From Burkholderia catarinensis (lineage in GTDB: Bacteria > Pseudomonadota > Gammaproteobacteria > Burkholderiales > Burkholderiaceae): a stretch of DNA of 45,508 bases. Both the position numbers and the translations under genes were made by a program. Within the stretch, counting starts at the first letter, position 1. Each line of letters starts with the position of its first letter. Positions 8,825-16,103 of the stretch are shown piece after piece. The stretch is from contig NZ_MDEQ02000041.1 in NCBI RefSeq assembly GCF_001883705.2, forward strand, positions 1 to 45,508, in the 5' to 3' direction. The notes under the pieces are model-generated. The model did no database searches and was not told the DNA's origin. It was given only the letters and a program-made list of their open reading frames with translations.

Positions 8825-10333
8825 TCAGCCGTGCTGCGCAGGAAAGAACCGGCCCAGTTCGCGCGCGAGCTCGTTGAGCACGCCCATCTCCTGCTGGGTG
8901 ATCTTGCGCGCGGGCTGCGCGCCGGACCAGTCGCCGTACAGCAGCGCGACGGTCGTCGTGCCGACGCGCACGGGCAGCAGCACGAACGCGCGCGTATCGT
9001 CGAACACGTCGAGATACCACGCGGGCAGGCGCTTGAGCATTTTCGGTTCCTGCGCCTGCTCGATGAAGATGCCGACCGAGTTCGAGATCGCGAGATGAAA
9101 TACGTCGGGCTCGAAGCGCTCGTCGAAGCGCAGCCGGTCGAGCGCCGTATCGACGTCGGGACCGAAACCGAGGCGCGCGGCGAACGTGCCGTCGTCGTGA
9201 CGCACGAACATCACGGTGCGCGTGAACGCGAGGCCGGCCAGCAGGCTTTCCGACGCGAGCGCGAGCACCGGCGTCAGCACGTGCTCGGACGGCAACGCGC
9301 GCAGGTCCGCCAGGCCGGCTTCGAGACATGCCTCGGGCTCGGCCTGCGCGCGCGCGATCGCATCGGCGTTCGCGCGCAGCTCGACGATCTCGCGCATCAC
9401 GGTGTCGCTCGCTTCCTCGCGCGCGAGCCGCTCGGCGATCTCGACGAGCGCGTCGGGCTCCATGTCGAGTTCCGCGCCGAAGTGCTGCGCGAGCGCCGCG
9501 ATGCGCGCGTCGCGCTGCGGGCTCGCGGGCATCACGAGCGCGCTCGCGACGTCGGTCGAGCAGCGGCTCACCGCGCGCAGCCAGCGGACGCGGTCGGCCG
9601 GGCCGTCATCGGTCGCATGGCCCGCGTTGCGGTGGTCGCCTTCGTCGTCGAACGCGTCGGTGCGGGCCGCGTGGTCGTGGTCGGCCATCCCCGCGCGGAT
9701 CATGTCGGGCAGCCGCCAGCGCGCGGCTGCCTCGAGCCCGATCTCGTCGAAGCCGACGCCGAGCACGTCCGCGCAGGCAGCCGATTCGTCGCCGTTCAGC
9801 TCGGCCGCGCGGCGGCGGATCCGGTCCCACTCGCTGTCGAGATAGCAGACCACGAGCAGCTTGCCGACCTGGCGCATCAGCGTGCAGACGACGGCTTCCT
9901 CGCCCCCGCGCAGCTCGGCGCGCTCGGTGAGCTTGCGCGCGACGCAGCCGGACAGCAGCGCGCGGTTCAGTTCGAGCTTCGCGTCGATGCGCCGCGGCGT
10001 GCTGTGGTGGAAATGGTCGACGAGCTTCAGCCCGACGACCAGATGGCCGACGGCGTCCATGCCGAGCACCATCAGTGCGCGGGTAACGGTCGTGATGTTG
10101 CCGCCGAACGCCATGTACATCGCGGAGTTCGCGAGTCGCAGCACTTTCTGCGTGAGCGCGAAATCCGACAGCACGACGCGCACGAGCGCGGTGAAGTCGA
10201 GGTCGTCGTTCTTCATCGCGGCCATCGTCGCGCGCAGCGATTCCGACAGCAGCGGGAAATCGCCCCGTTCGCTCATCTGGGCCCACAGCTTGTCGAGCAG
10301 TGCGGTGCGGGGCAGGTATTCGGTGGTTGACAT
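8825..10333 (-). CDS. HDOD-domain signalling protein
   Basis: This 502-residue cytoplasmic protein carries an HDOD domain in roughly residues 15-220: LPRTALLDKLWAQMSERGDFPLL, then LVRVVLSDFALTQKVLRLANS and TVTRALMVLGMDAVGHLV. HDOD is an HD-superfamily fold that usually lacks the metal-binding HD pair and serves in signalling or protein interaction. The C-terminal part (about residues 330-500) looks like a GAF-type sensor by pattern, ending in a PVRVGTTTVALLYGDW segment, which I assign with less certainty. It lies 27 bases downstream of the c-di-GMP phosphodiesterase gene on the same strand, so the two probably form an operon and work in one pathway. No catalytic output domain is visible. Confidence 0.88.
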   Translation of the reverse strand: MSTTEYLPRTALLDKLWAQMSERGDFPLLSESLRATMAAMKNDDLDFTALVRVVLSDFALTQKVLRLANSAMYMAFGGNITTVTRALMVLGMDAVGHLVVGLKLVDHFHHSTPRRIDAKLELNRALLSGCVARKLTERAELRGGEEAVVCTLMRQVGKLLVVCYLDSEWDRIRRRAAELNGDESAACADVLGVGFDEIGLEAAARWRLPDMIRAGMADHDHAARTDAFDDEGDHRNAGHATDDGPADRVRWLRAVSRCSTDVASALVMPASPQRDARIAALAQHFGAELDMEPDALVEIAERLAREEASDTVMREIVELRANADAIARAQAEPEACLEAGLADLRALPSEHVLTPVLALASESLLAGLAFTRTVMFVRHDDGTFAARLGFGPDVDTALDRLRFDERFEPDVFHLAISNSVGIFIEQAQEPKMLKRLPAWYLDVFDDTRAFVLLPVRVGTTTVALLYGDWSGAQPARKITQQEMGVLNELARELGRFFPAQHG

Positions 10334-10360
10334 ACGGATCTGTCCGGTTCGCCGCGCGCG

Positions 10361-12196
10361 TCAGGCGGCGGCGTGCAGGTGCAACTGCTGCGCCTCGAAG
10401 CGCCGCGCGAGCTCCTCGGACGGCAGCGCCTGGCAGACGAGCCAGCCCTGGATATGATTGCAGCCCATCTCCGTCAGCAGCTCGCGCTGCGCCTCGGTCT
10501 CGACGCCTTCGGCGACGAGTTCGAGATCGAGCGTCTGCGCGAGGCCGACCACCGCCGACACGATCGCACGGTCATTGCGCGAGGTCAGCAGGTTCTCGAC
10601 GAAACTGCGGTCGATCTTCAGCTTCGCGAGCGGGAAGCGCTGCAGATACGCGAGGCTCGAATAGCCGGTGCCGAAATCGTCGATCGCGAAGCGGATGCCG
10701 AGATCGGTCAGCTCCTCGAGCAGCCCCTTCGCATGCGCGGGATCGTGCATCAGCAGGCTTTCGGTGATTTCGAGCACGATGCGGCGCGGGTCGATGCCCG
10801 TCAGCGCGATCGCCTCGCGCACGCTCTGCGTGAAGCGCGGGTCGCGGAACTGCTGCGGCGACACGTTGACCGCCACGTACTGCAGCGCGAGCCCCTGGCG
10901 GTCCCATGCGACGAGCTGCATGCACGCGGCCTTGAGCACCCAGTTGCCGAGATAGTTGATCAGGCCGATCGATTCGGCGAGCGGAATGAAGGTCGCCGGC
11001 GGCACGAGACCGTGCACCGGATGGCGCCAGCGGATCAGCGCCTCGACGCCGACCACCGCGCCCGACTGGCTGCGCGTGATCGGCTGGAAATGGAGCGAAA
11101 ACTCGCCGTTGCGCACGCCGTCGTACAGGTCGGCTTCGAGCTTCAGCCGTTCGGCGTCGGCCGGATCGTCGACGGGCGCATGGAACGCGAGCGCGTTGCC
11201 GCCCGATGTCTTTGCCTGCGCGAGCGCATGGTCGGCGCGGCGCAGCAGCGGGCTGTGGTGCTGCGCGCGATGCGGCGCGGCACGTTCGTCCGGGTAGAGC
11301 GCGATGCCGATGCTCGCGGACAGGTGCACGGTCTGCCCCTGGTACACGTAGGGCTCGCGCACGGCGGCCTGCAGCCGGCGCGCAAGCGCGTCGGCTGTAT
11401 TGCTCGCCTGCGTGCGGTCGGATGCGCTGAGCACGACCGCGAACTTGTCGCTCGCGACGCGCGCGAGCTGTTCGTTCGGCGTGACGAGCGCCTTCAGCCG
11501 CTGCGCGGTTTCGCGCAGCAGCGTGTCGCCCGCGTCGTAGCCGAGCGCGCGGTTGATCCGCTGGTAGTCGTCGAGGTCGAGCAGCAGCAGCGCCGCGCAG
11601 GTGCCGTGCTCGTCGGCGGCCTGCTGCGCGCGCATCAGCGCAGGCACGAGCGCGGACAGGTTGTCGAGCCCCGTCATCGGATCGTGGTGCATTTCGTATG
11701 TCAGGCGCGCCTCGAGCGCGCGCCACGACGACACGTCGAACGCCGCGATCGCGAAGCCGTCGACCCCGAGGTGGCGGCTCTTGAACGCGCGGACCTCGAC
11801 GTCCAGCGGGTAGGTGAGCGACTTGACGATGCACATCGTCGCCTTCTCGACCAGGCCGGAACGCGCGGCGCGCGCAAGCAGGCCTTCGAGCGCCGGGGTA
11901 TCCTGTTCGGCGATCAGGTCGCGCAGCGTCAGCGTGTGCAGGTAGTCGCGGTGGTAGCCGATGAAGCGCAGGCTCGCGTCGGACACGTACAGAAAGCGCA
12001 GCTCGCGGTCGACATGGGCGAGGAAATCCACCGTGCCGACCGTCTGTTCCAGCCAGTTGCGCACGGAATCGTCGCGGCGCGGCGCGCCGGCGCGCGCGGG
12101 CATCAGCGCGCCGCCCGACCAGGCGAAGCGGCGCAGCGTATGCAAGGCGCTGCGCCAGGAGCCCTTGCGTGGCGTCTGTTTCCTGTTGGCTTCCAT
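10361..12196 (-). CDS. PAS-GGDEF(degenerate)-EAL c-di-GMP phosphodiesterase
   Basis: This 611-residue protein has a PAS-like sensor (about 45-165), a GGDEF-fold domain (about 170-340) and an EAL domain (about 355-605). The GGDEF signature is replaced by ASDKF at residues 248-252, so cyclase activity is unlikely. The EAL domain is intact: E385-A386-L387 in EALIRWRHP, NVSPQQF, VLEITESLL, IDDFGTGYSSLAYLQ, LKIDRSFV and AEGVETEAQ, so it should hydrolyse c-di-GMP to pGpG. I see no membrane segment, so it is probably cytoplasmic. The architecture resembles the CdpA phosphodiesterase described in B. pseudomallei (from memory, not checked). It is the first gene of a pair with the HDOD gene and is divergent from the peroxiredoxin gene. 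Confidence 0.92.
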   Translation of the reverse strand: MEANRKQTPRKGSWRSALHTLRRFAWSGGALMPARAGAPRRDDSVRNWLEQTVGTVDFLAHVDRELRFLYVSDASLRFIGYHRDYLHTLTLRDLIAEQDTPALEGLLARAARSGLVEKATMCIVKSLTYPLDVEVRAFKSRHLGVDGFAIAAFDVSSWRALEARLTYEMHHDPMTGLDNLSALVPALMRAQQAADEHGTCAALLLLDLDDYQRINRALGYDAGDTLLRETAQRLKALVTPNEQLARVASDKFAVVLSASDRTQASNTADALARRLQAAVREPYVYQGQTVHLSASIGIALYPDERAAPHRAQHHSPLLRRADHALAQAKTSGGNALAFHAPVDDPADAERLKLEADLYDGVRNGEFSLHFQPITRSQSGAVVGVEALIRWRHPVHGLVPPATFIPLAESIGLINYLGNWVLKAACMQLVAWDRQGLALQYVAVNVSPQQFRDPRFTQSVREAIALTGIDPRRIVLEITESLLMHDPAHAKGLLEELTDLGIRFAIDDFGTGYSSLAYLQRFPLAKLKIDRSFVENLLTSRNDRAIVSAVVGLAQTLDLELVAEGVETEAQRELLTEMGCNHIQGWLVCQALPSEELARRFEAQQLHLHAAA

Positions 12197-12382
12197 GTTT
12201 CTCGCTGACGTGAAGGGCTGGAACCGGTTGTCCGGAAGGAATAACGGCAGACTGTGCGGAATCTTTAACGGGCCGGCCGCGGATGGCGCTGCCGCCGGGC
12301 CGGATTCGGGTACCGGGCGTTCGACAGGCGAACGCCGGCGAGGCCTACATCGAGGCTGACTTTATAAGAAATGAGGACGCAG

Positions 12383-12931
12383 ATGAAGCGAAAACTATTG
12401 CTGGGCGCCGTGGCAGCGCTGGTGGCCGGTCATGCGCTGGTGGCGCAGGCGGAACTGAAGCCGGGCGCCGCGGCGCCCGATTTCACGACGCAGGCGTCGC
12501 TGGGCGGCAAGACTTACACGTACTCGCTCGCGGACACGCTGAAGCAGGGGCCGGTCGTGCTGTATTTCTACCCGGCCGCGTTCACGAAGGGCTGCACGAT
12601 CGAGGCGCATGCGTTCGCGGATGCGGTCGACCGTTACAAGGCTTACGGCGCGACGGTGATCGGCGTATCGGCGGACAATATCGACACGCTGACGAAATTC
12701 TCGGTGAGCGAGTGCCGGAGCAAGTTCCCGGTCGCGGCCGATCCGGACGCGAAGATCATCCGTGAATACGACGCGAAGCTGCCGGCGATCGACCGTGCGA
12801 ACCGGGTGTCGTACGTGATTTCGCCGGAAGGGAAGATTCTCTACGAATACACGAGCATGTCGCCCGACAAGCATGTCGAGAACACGCTCGCCGCCGTGAA
12901 GGCGTGGGCCGACGCGCATCCGAAGCAGTAA
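12383..12931 (+). CDS. Exported peroxiredoxin (AhpC/TSA, PrxQ-like)
   Basis: This 182-residue thioredoxin-fold peroxidase has an N-terminal signal peptide (MKRKLLLGAVAALVAGHALV, cleavage after AQA), so it acts in the periplasm on H2O2 or organic peroxides. The peroxidatic cysteine is C71 in YPAAFTKGCTIEAHAFAD. The cysteine five residues later found in many BCP/PrxQ enzymes is absent (histidine there); the only other cysteine, C111 in SVSECRSKF, is 40 residues on, like the C-terminal-type PrxQ arrangement. The ATG at 12383 is preferred because GAGGA lies five bases before it, whereas the ATG at 12371 has no ribosome site. An 8-bp hairpin (12316-12336) lies in the divergent gap upstream. Confidence 0.88.
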   Translation: MKRKLLLGAVAALVAGHALVAQAELKPGAAAPDFTTQASLGGKTYTYSLADTLKQGPVVLYFYPAAFTKGCTIEAHAFADAVDRYKAYGATVIGVSADNIDTLTKFSVSECRSKFPVAADPDAKIIREYDAKLPAIDRANRVSYVISPEGKILYEYTSMSPDKHVENTLAAVKAWADAHPKQ

Positions 12932-12972
12932 GCGGGCGCTCGGGGGCGCCCTGGGGCGCCCCGGGCGTCAAA

Positions 12973-12993
12973 GCGGCCCGTCATGCGGGCCGC
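12973..12993. terminator. GC hairpin between convergent genes
   Basis: GCGGCCCG (12973-12980) pairs with CGGGCCGC (12986-12993) around a TCATG loop, preceded by a second self-complementary GGGGCGCC stretch near 12951-12961. It lies between the peroxiredoxin stop and the stop of the convergent epimerase-like gene. There is no U-tract on either side, so termination is plausible but not assured. Confidence 0.5.
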
Positions 12994-13029
12994 GCGGCAC
13001 GGAGAAGCGCGCCGCGGCGTGCCGGGCCG

Positions 13030-13659
13030 CTACGCGCGCAATGCCTGCTCGATCGGCACGCCGCCGCCGACGAAGCCGACGATCTTGCGCGAGATACCGA
13101 GCTTGATCGCCTCGATCGCGGCCCAGGCAACATCCTGGCGCGACACGGGCGGCGCGTGGTCGAGCCACGCGTCGGTCAGCGCGATCTTGCCGACGCCCGG
13201 ATCGTCCGTGAGCGGGCCCGGGCGCAGGATCACGTAGTCGACGCCCGACGCGATCGCGCGGTCGTCGCCTTCGCGCTTCATCTGCGAATAGTGGCGCAGC
13301 GCGTCCGGGCTGTGCTCGGGCCGGTACGCGGACAGCGAGCTGATCACCACGAGCTTCTGCGCGTTGTAGGCCAGCGCGTATTCGGCCGCGCGGGCGACCG
13401 CGTCGCGGTCGACCTGTTCCTCTTCGGCCGCGCCGTCCGATTCGGCCGAACCGGCCGCGTAGATCACGTGCGCGATGCCCTGGAAGGCGTGCGAGAAATC
13501 GTTCGTCAGATCGGCCTCGACGACCCGCGCGCCCGCCAGCGCATAGCCGTGCCGGCGCACGAGCGCCGTGACCTCGAACTCCGGCTGCTTGAGCAGCAGA
13601 TCCGCGCAGGCCTGGCCCGTTCGGCCGGTGGCGCCAATCAGCAGTACCTTCGTCGTCAT
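13030..13659 (-). CDS. NAD(P)-binding epimerase/NmrA-like oxidoreductase
   Basis: This 209-residue Rossmann-fold protein begins MTTKVLLIGATGRTGQACADLLL, whose GATGRTG loop is the dinucleotide-binding motif of atypical short-chain dehydrogenases (NmrA, BVR-B, flavin-reductase type). VVEADLTND, VIYAAGSAESDG, VVISSLSAYRPE and YVILRPGPLTDDPG follow in the family order. There is no signal peptide. The start at 13659 is chosen because AAGGAG lies seven bases upstream; a longer start at 13686 is less likely. The substrate is unknown. It stands alone, divergent from the NYN gene and convergent with the peroxiredoxin gene. Confidence 0.87.
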   Translation of the reverse strand: MTTKVLLIGATGRTGQACADLLLKQPEFEVTALVRRHGYALAGARVVEADLTNDFSHAFQGIAHVIYAAGSAESDGAAEEEQVDRDAVARAAEYALAYNAQKLVVISSLSAYRPEHSPDALRHYSQMKREGDDRAIASGVDYVILRPGPLTDDPGVGKIALTDAWLDHAPPVSRQDVAWAAIEAIKLGISRKIVGFVGGGVPIEQALRA

Positions 13660-13760
13660 GAAACCGCTCCTTGCTCGATGCGTCATCCTTCCAGATAGGG
13701 ACGGACGACCGATAACTCAAGTGTAATGTCGATTTGGCCCGGCGGCGGGTGTGTAATAAG

Positions 13761-13805
13761 GGGCATACCGGCATCGGGCATACCGGCAGCGGGCATACCG
13801 GCGAA
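13761..13805. repeat. Three copies of a 15-bp intergenic tandem repeat
   Basis: The units GGGCATACCGGCATC, GGGCATACCGGCAGC and GGGCATACCGGCGAA run head to tail, with a perfectly conserved 12-base core. They lie in the 294-base gap between the divergent epimerase-like and NYN genes. They may be binding sites for a regulator or a slippage-prone tract; the sequence alone does not say which. Confidence 0.85.
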
Positions 13806-13953
13806 GGCACGCGATCTCCGGTGGCGCGACTGAGGTTCCGGCCATCATTCATTCATACGGACGCGGGAATGACGCGCCGACCGGCTATCATGTGCGCGAT
13901 GGATTTTTCGCCGCTACGCCATACAACGCGTCGGCCCACTGGTTGGAGTACAC

Positions 13954-15435
13954 ATGGCATTACCCCTGGACAACGTCAGCATGGCCGTGTTTTGCGACTT
14001 CGAGAACGTCGCGCTCGGCGTGCGCGACGCGAAGTACGAGAAATTCGACATCCAGCCCGTGCTGGAGCGGTTGCTGCTGAAGGGCAGCATCGTCGTGAAG
14101 AAGGCCTATTGCGACTGGGATCGCTACAAGGGCTTCAAGGCGTCGATGCACGAGGCGAGCTTCGAGCTGATCGAGATTCCGCACGTGCGCCAGTCGGGCA
14201 AGAACTCGGCCGACATCCGGCTCGTCGTGGACGCGCTCGACCTCTGCTACACGAAGTCGCATGTCGATACGTTCGTGATCATCAGCGGCGACTCGGATTT
14301 CTCGCCGCTCGTGTCGAAGCTGCGCGAGAACGCGAAGAAGGTGATCGGCGTCGGCGTGAAGAACTCGACGTCGGACCTGCTGGTCGCGAACTGCGACGAA
14401 TTCATCTTTTACGACGATCTCGTGCGCGAGCAGCAGCGTGCGCTCGCGAAGCGCGAACAGCAGCGCACGGGCAACAGCGGCGCGAAGCGGCCCGACGAGC
14501 CGTCGCGCAAGCACGACATGGATGCGCGCAGGGCCGAGGCGATCGCGCTGGCGGTCGAGACGTTCGACGCGCTGGCGTCGGAGCGGGACGACGTCGGCAA
14601 GATCTGGGCGTCGGTGCTCAAGAGCGCGATCAAGCGCCGCAAACCGGATTTCAACGAGTCGTACTACGGGTTCCGCGCGTTCGGCAACCTGCTCGAAGAA
14701 GCGCAGGCGCGCGGCCTGCTCGAAGTGGGGCGCGACGACAAGTCGGGCGCGTTCGTCTCGCGGGCACGCCAGCCGGCGGCCACGGAGCACGTCCCGACGG
14801 CTGGTGACGGCGGTGCCGCGCACCACGGCGCGCGCGCGGCGAAGCCGGCGCGGGCCGGGCGCGAGCCGCGACGTCGCGGGCAGCGGGCGGAAGCGGTCGT
14901 GCACGAAAGCGTACAGGTCGAAGCGGAAGAGGCGGCCGTCGACGAATTCGTCGACGCAGCGGCGGTCGTGCCGGTTGAAACCGCCGAAGCGAACGAAACG
15001 AACGAAACGAACGAAATGGCCGAAACGGCTGATGCGCACGGCGACGCGAAGGATGGTCGCAAGCGCGCGCGCAAGAGCACGGCGAAGAAGACCGGCGCGA
15101 AGAAGGGCGCCGCCGCGAAGGGCGCAGGCCGTCGCGGGGCCGGGAAAGCCGAAGACGCGGCGCAGCACGGCGGCGACAAGCATGCGCACGGCAACCCTGC
15201 CGACGACACGCATCGCGAGGCCGGGCACGGTGACGTGCGGCATGCCGCCGTGACGCACGCCGCGCCGGCGGCCGGTGATGTCGGCGGCGAGGTTGCGGCC
15301 GCGCAGCCCGCGCATGACGCCGCGCCGGTCGAATCGGCCGTCGAAGCGCCGGCCGACGCCAAGCCCAAGAAGCCTGCCCGCAAGGCGGCGCCGCGCGCGC
15401 GCCGTCCGCGCAAGACGACGGCGGCCGCCGAGTGA
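13954..15435 (+). CDS. NYN-LOTUS (LabA-like) putative ribonuclease with basic C-terminal tail
   Basis: This 493-residue protein has three parts. Residues about 5-160 form a NYN (PIN-like) nuclease domain: AVFCDFENVALG, SGKNSADIRLVVDALDL and VIISGDSDFSPLVSKLRE supply the conserved acidic residues. Residues about 185-275 match an OST-HTH/LOTUS RNA-binding domain, from VETFDALASERDDVGKIWAS to YYGFRAFGNLLEEA. The rest is a low-complexity tail of Ala, Lys and Arg with an acidic NETNETNE stretch, then KKTGAKKGAAAKGAGRR and a KPARKAAPRARRPRK end like histone H1. The first two domains are a known pair in bacteria; RNA cleavage is inferred. The GTTGGAGTACAC sequence upstream supports the start. The 15-bp repeats lie 150 bases upstream. 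Confidence 0.88.
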   Translation: MALPLDNVSMAVFCDFENVALGVRDAKYEKFDIQPVLERLLLKGSIVVKKAYCDWDRYKGFKASMHEASFELIEIPHVRQSGKNSADIRLVVDALDLCYTKSHVDTFVIISGDSDFSPLVSKLRENAKKVIGVGVKNSTSDLLVANCDEFIFYDDLVREQQRALAKREQQRTGNSGAKRPDEPSRKHDMDARRAEAIALAVETFDALASERDDVGKIWASVLKSAIKRRKPDFNESYYGFRAFGNLLEEAQARGLLEVGRDDKSGAFVSRARQPAATEHVPTAGDGGAAHHGARAAKPARAGREPRRRGQRAEAVVHESVQVEAEEAAVDEFVDAAAVVPVETAEANETNETNEMAETADAHGDAKDGRKRARKSTAKKTGAKKGAAAKGAGRRGAGKAEDAAQHGGDKHAHGNPADDTHREAGHGDVRHAAVTHAAPAAGDVGGEVAAAQPAHDAAPVESAVEAPADAKPKKPARKAAPRARRPRKTTAAAE

Positions 15436-15488
15436 CGGCCGCCGGCCGGGTGCCGCCCGCAGCGGCGCGGCGCCCGGCTCGCGCAATA

Positions 15489-15511
15489 CCGGCCGGCGCA
15501 ACGCCGGCCGG
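15489..15511. terminator. GC-only hairpin after the NYN gene
   Basis: CCGGCCGGCG (15489-15498) pairs perfectly with CGCCGGCCGG (15502-15511) around a three-base loop, 54 bases after the NYN stop. There is no U-tract on either strand. On the minus strand it follows the structured element at 15531-15611 by about 20 bases and could form its 3' end. Confidence 0.55.
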
Positions 15512-15530
15512 CCTGCCGAGCTAGACAGCG

Positions 15531-15611
15531 TGACTCCCGTGCGGCTCTGGCAGCAATGCTAACCCGCGTTTGATTCCTCACGGCAGGCCAGCCATTGCCT
15601 CACGGGAGTCA
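15531..15611 (-). ncRNA. Candidate structured RNA element (81 nt)
   Basis: TGACTCCCGTG (15531-15541) and CACGGGAGTCA (15601-15611) are perfect 11-base complements that enclose 59 bases. Inside them GCAATG (15553-15558) pairs with CATTGC (15593-15598), and inside that 15564-15568 pairs with 15579-15583. The innermost helix needs a G-U pair on the minus strand but would be a C-A mismatch on the plus strand, so the minus strand is favoured. It begins three bases after the VOC stop codon on that strand, so it may be a 3'-UTR element or a separate RNA. It matches no RNA family I recognise; it lacks the SRP RNA core. Confidence 0.4.
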
Positions 15612-15613
15612 TA

Positions 15614-15997
15614 TCAGCCGTTCAGCACATACGGACGCGTCATCACTTCGAGGAAGTGGCCGTCCGGATCGTCGAAATACACGCCGCGGCCGCCGTTGTG
15701 GCGGTAGATGTCGCCGGGTTGCCGCTTCGCCGGATCGGCCCAGTGCGGCAGCCCGCGCTCGCGAATGCGCGCGTACACACGCTCGAAGCCCGCTTCGTCG
15801 GTCAGGAACGCGTAATGCTGCGCCGCGATCTCCCCCGCCTTTTCGTAAAAATCGAGCGACACGCCGTTGTCGAGCGGGACGACCAGCATCGGGCCGAACG
15901 GCGTCGGCGATGGCAATTCCAGAAGCTCGGTGAGGAAGCGGCTCGACGCGTGCTTGTCGCGGCACCAGACGATCGTATGGTTCAGCTGGACATTCAT
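15614..15997 (-). CDS. VOC (glyoxalase/dioxygenase superfamily) protein
   Basis: This 127-residue single-domain vicinal oxygen chelate protein shows the paired beta-alpha-beta-beta-beta pattern: NHTIVWCRDK at the start, then a linker, then GVYFDDPDGHFLEVMTRPY at the end. H7, H61 (AAQHYAF) and E117 (HFLEVMT) fit the metal-ligand positions of the superfamily, so it is probably a metalloenzyme rather than a binding protein. The substrate is not readable. It lies downstream of mdtC on the same strand but behind a terminator, so it is probably a separate unit. GGGGATACACC precedes its ATG. Confidence 0.88.
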   Translation of the reverse strand: MNVQLNHTIVWCRDKHASSRFLTELLELPSPTPFGPMLVVPLDNGVSLDFYEKAGEIAAQHYAFLTDEAGFERVYARIRERGLPHWADPAKRQPGDIYRHNGGRGVYFDDPDGHFLEVMTRPYVLNG

Positions 15998-16074
15998 GGT
16001 GTATCCCCGTGAAGGGGCACCGTGGTGGGCATGGACTCACGATAGCCGATCGCCGCCGGTGTTCAAGCGCGGAA

Positions 16075-16099
16075 AGCGGCCGCCCGGCGGGCGGCCGCT
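16075..16099 (-). terminator. Intrinsic terminator of the mdtABC operon
   Basis: A perfect 11-bp stem (16075-16085 with 16089-16099, three-base loop) starts five bases after the mdtC stop on the minus strand and ends there in TTT. The position and the lack of any gap after the stop codon make it the natural end of the efflux operon. Confidence 0.8.
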
Positions 16100-16103
16100 G
16101 CCG

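Noticed and set aside
15531..15611. SRP RNA or tRNA as identity of the structured element
   Set aside because: The SRP core GGAAGGAAGCAGCC is absent and no cloverleaf or CCA-type end can be drawn.
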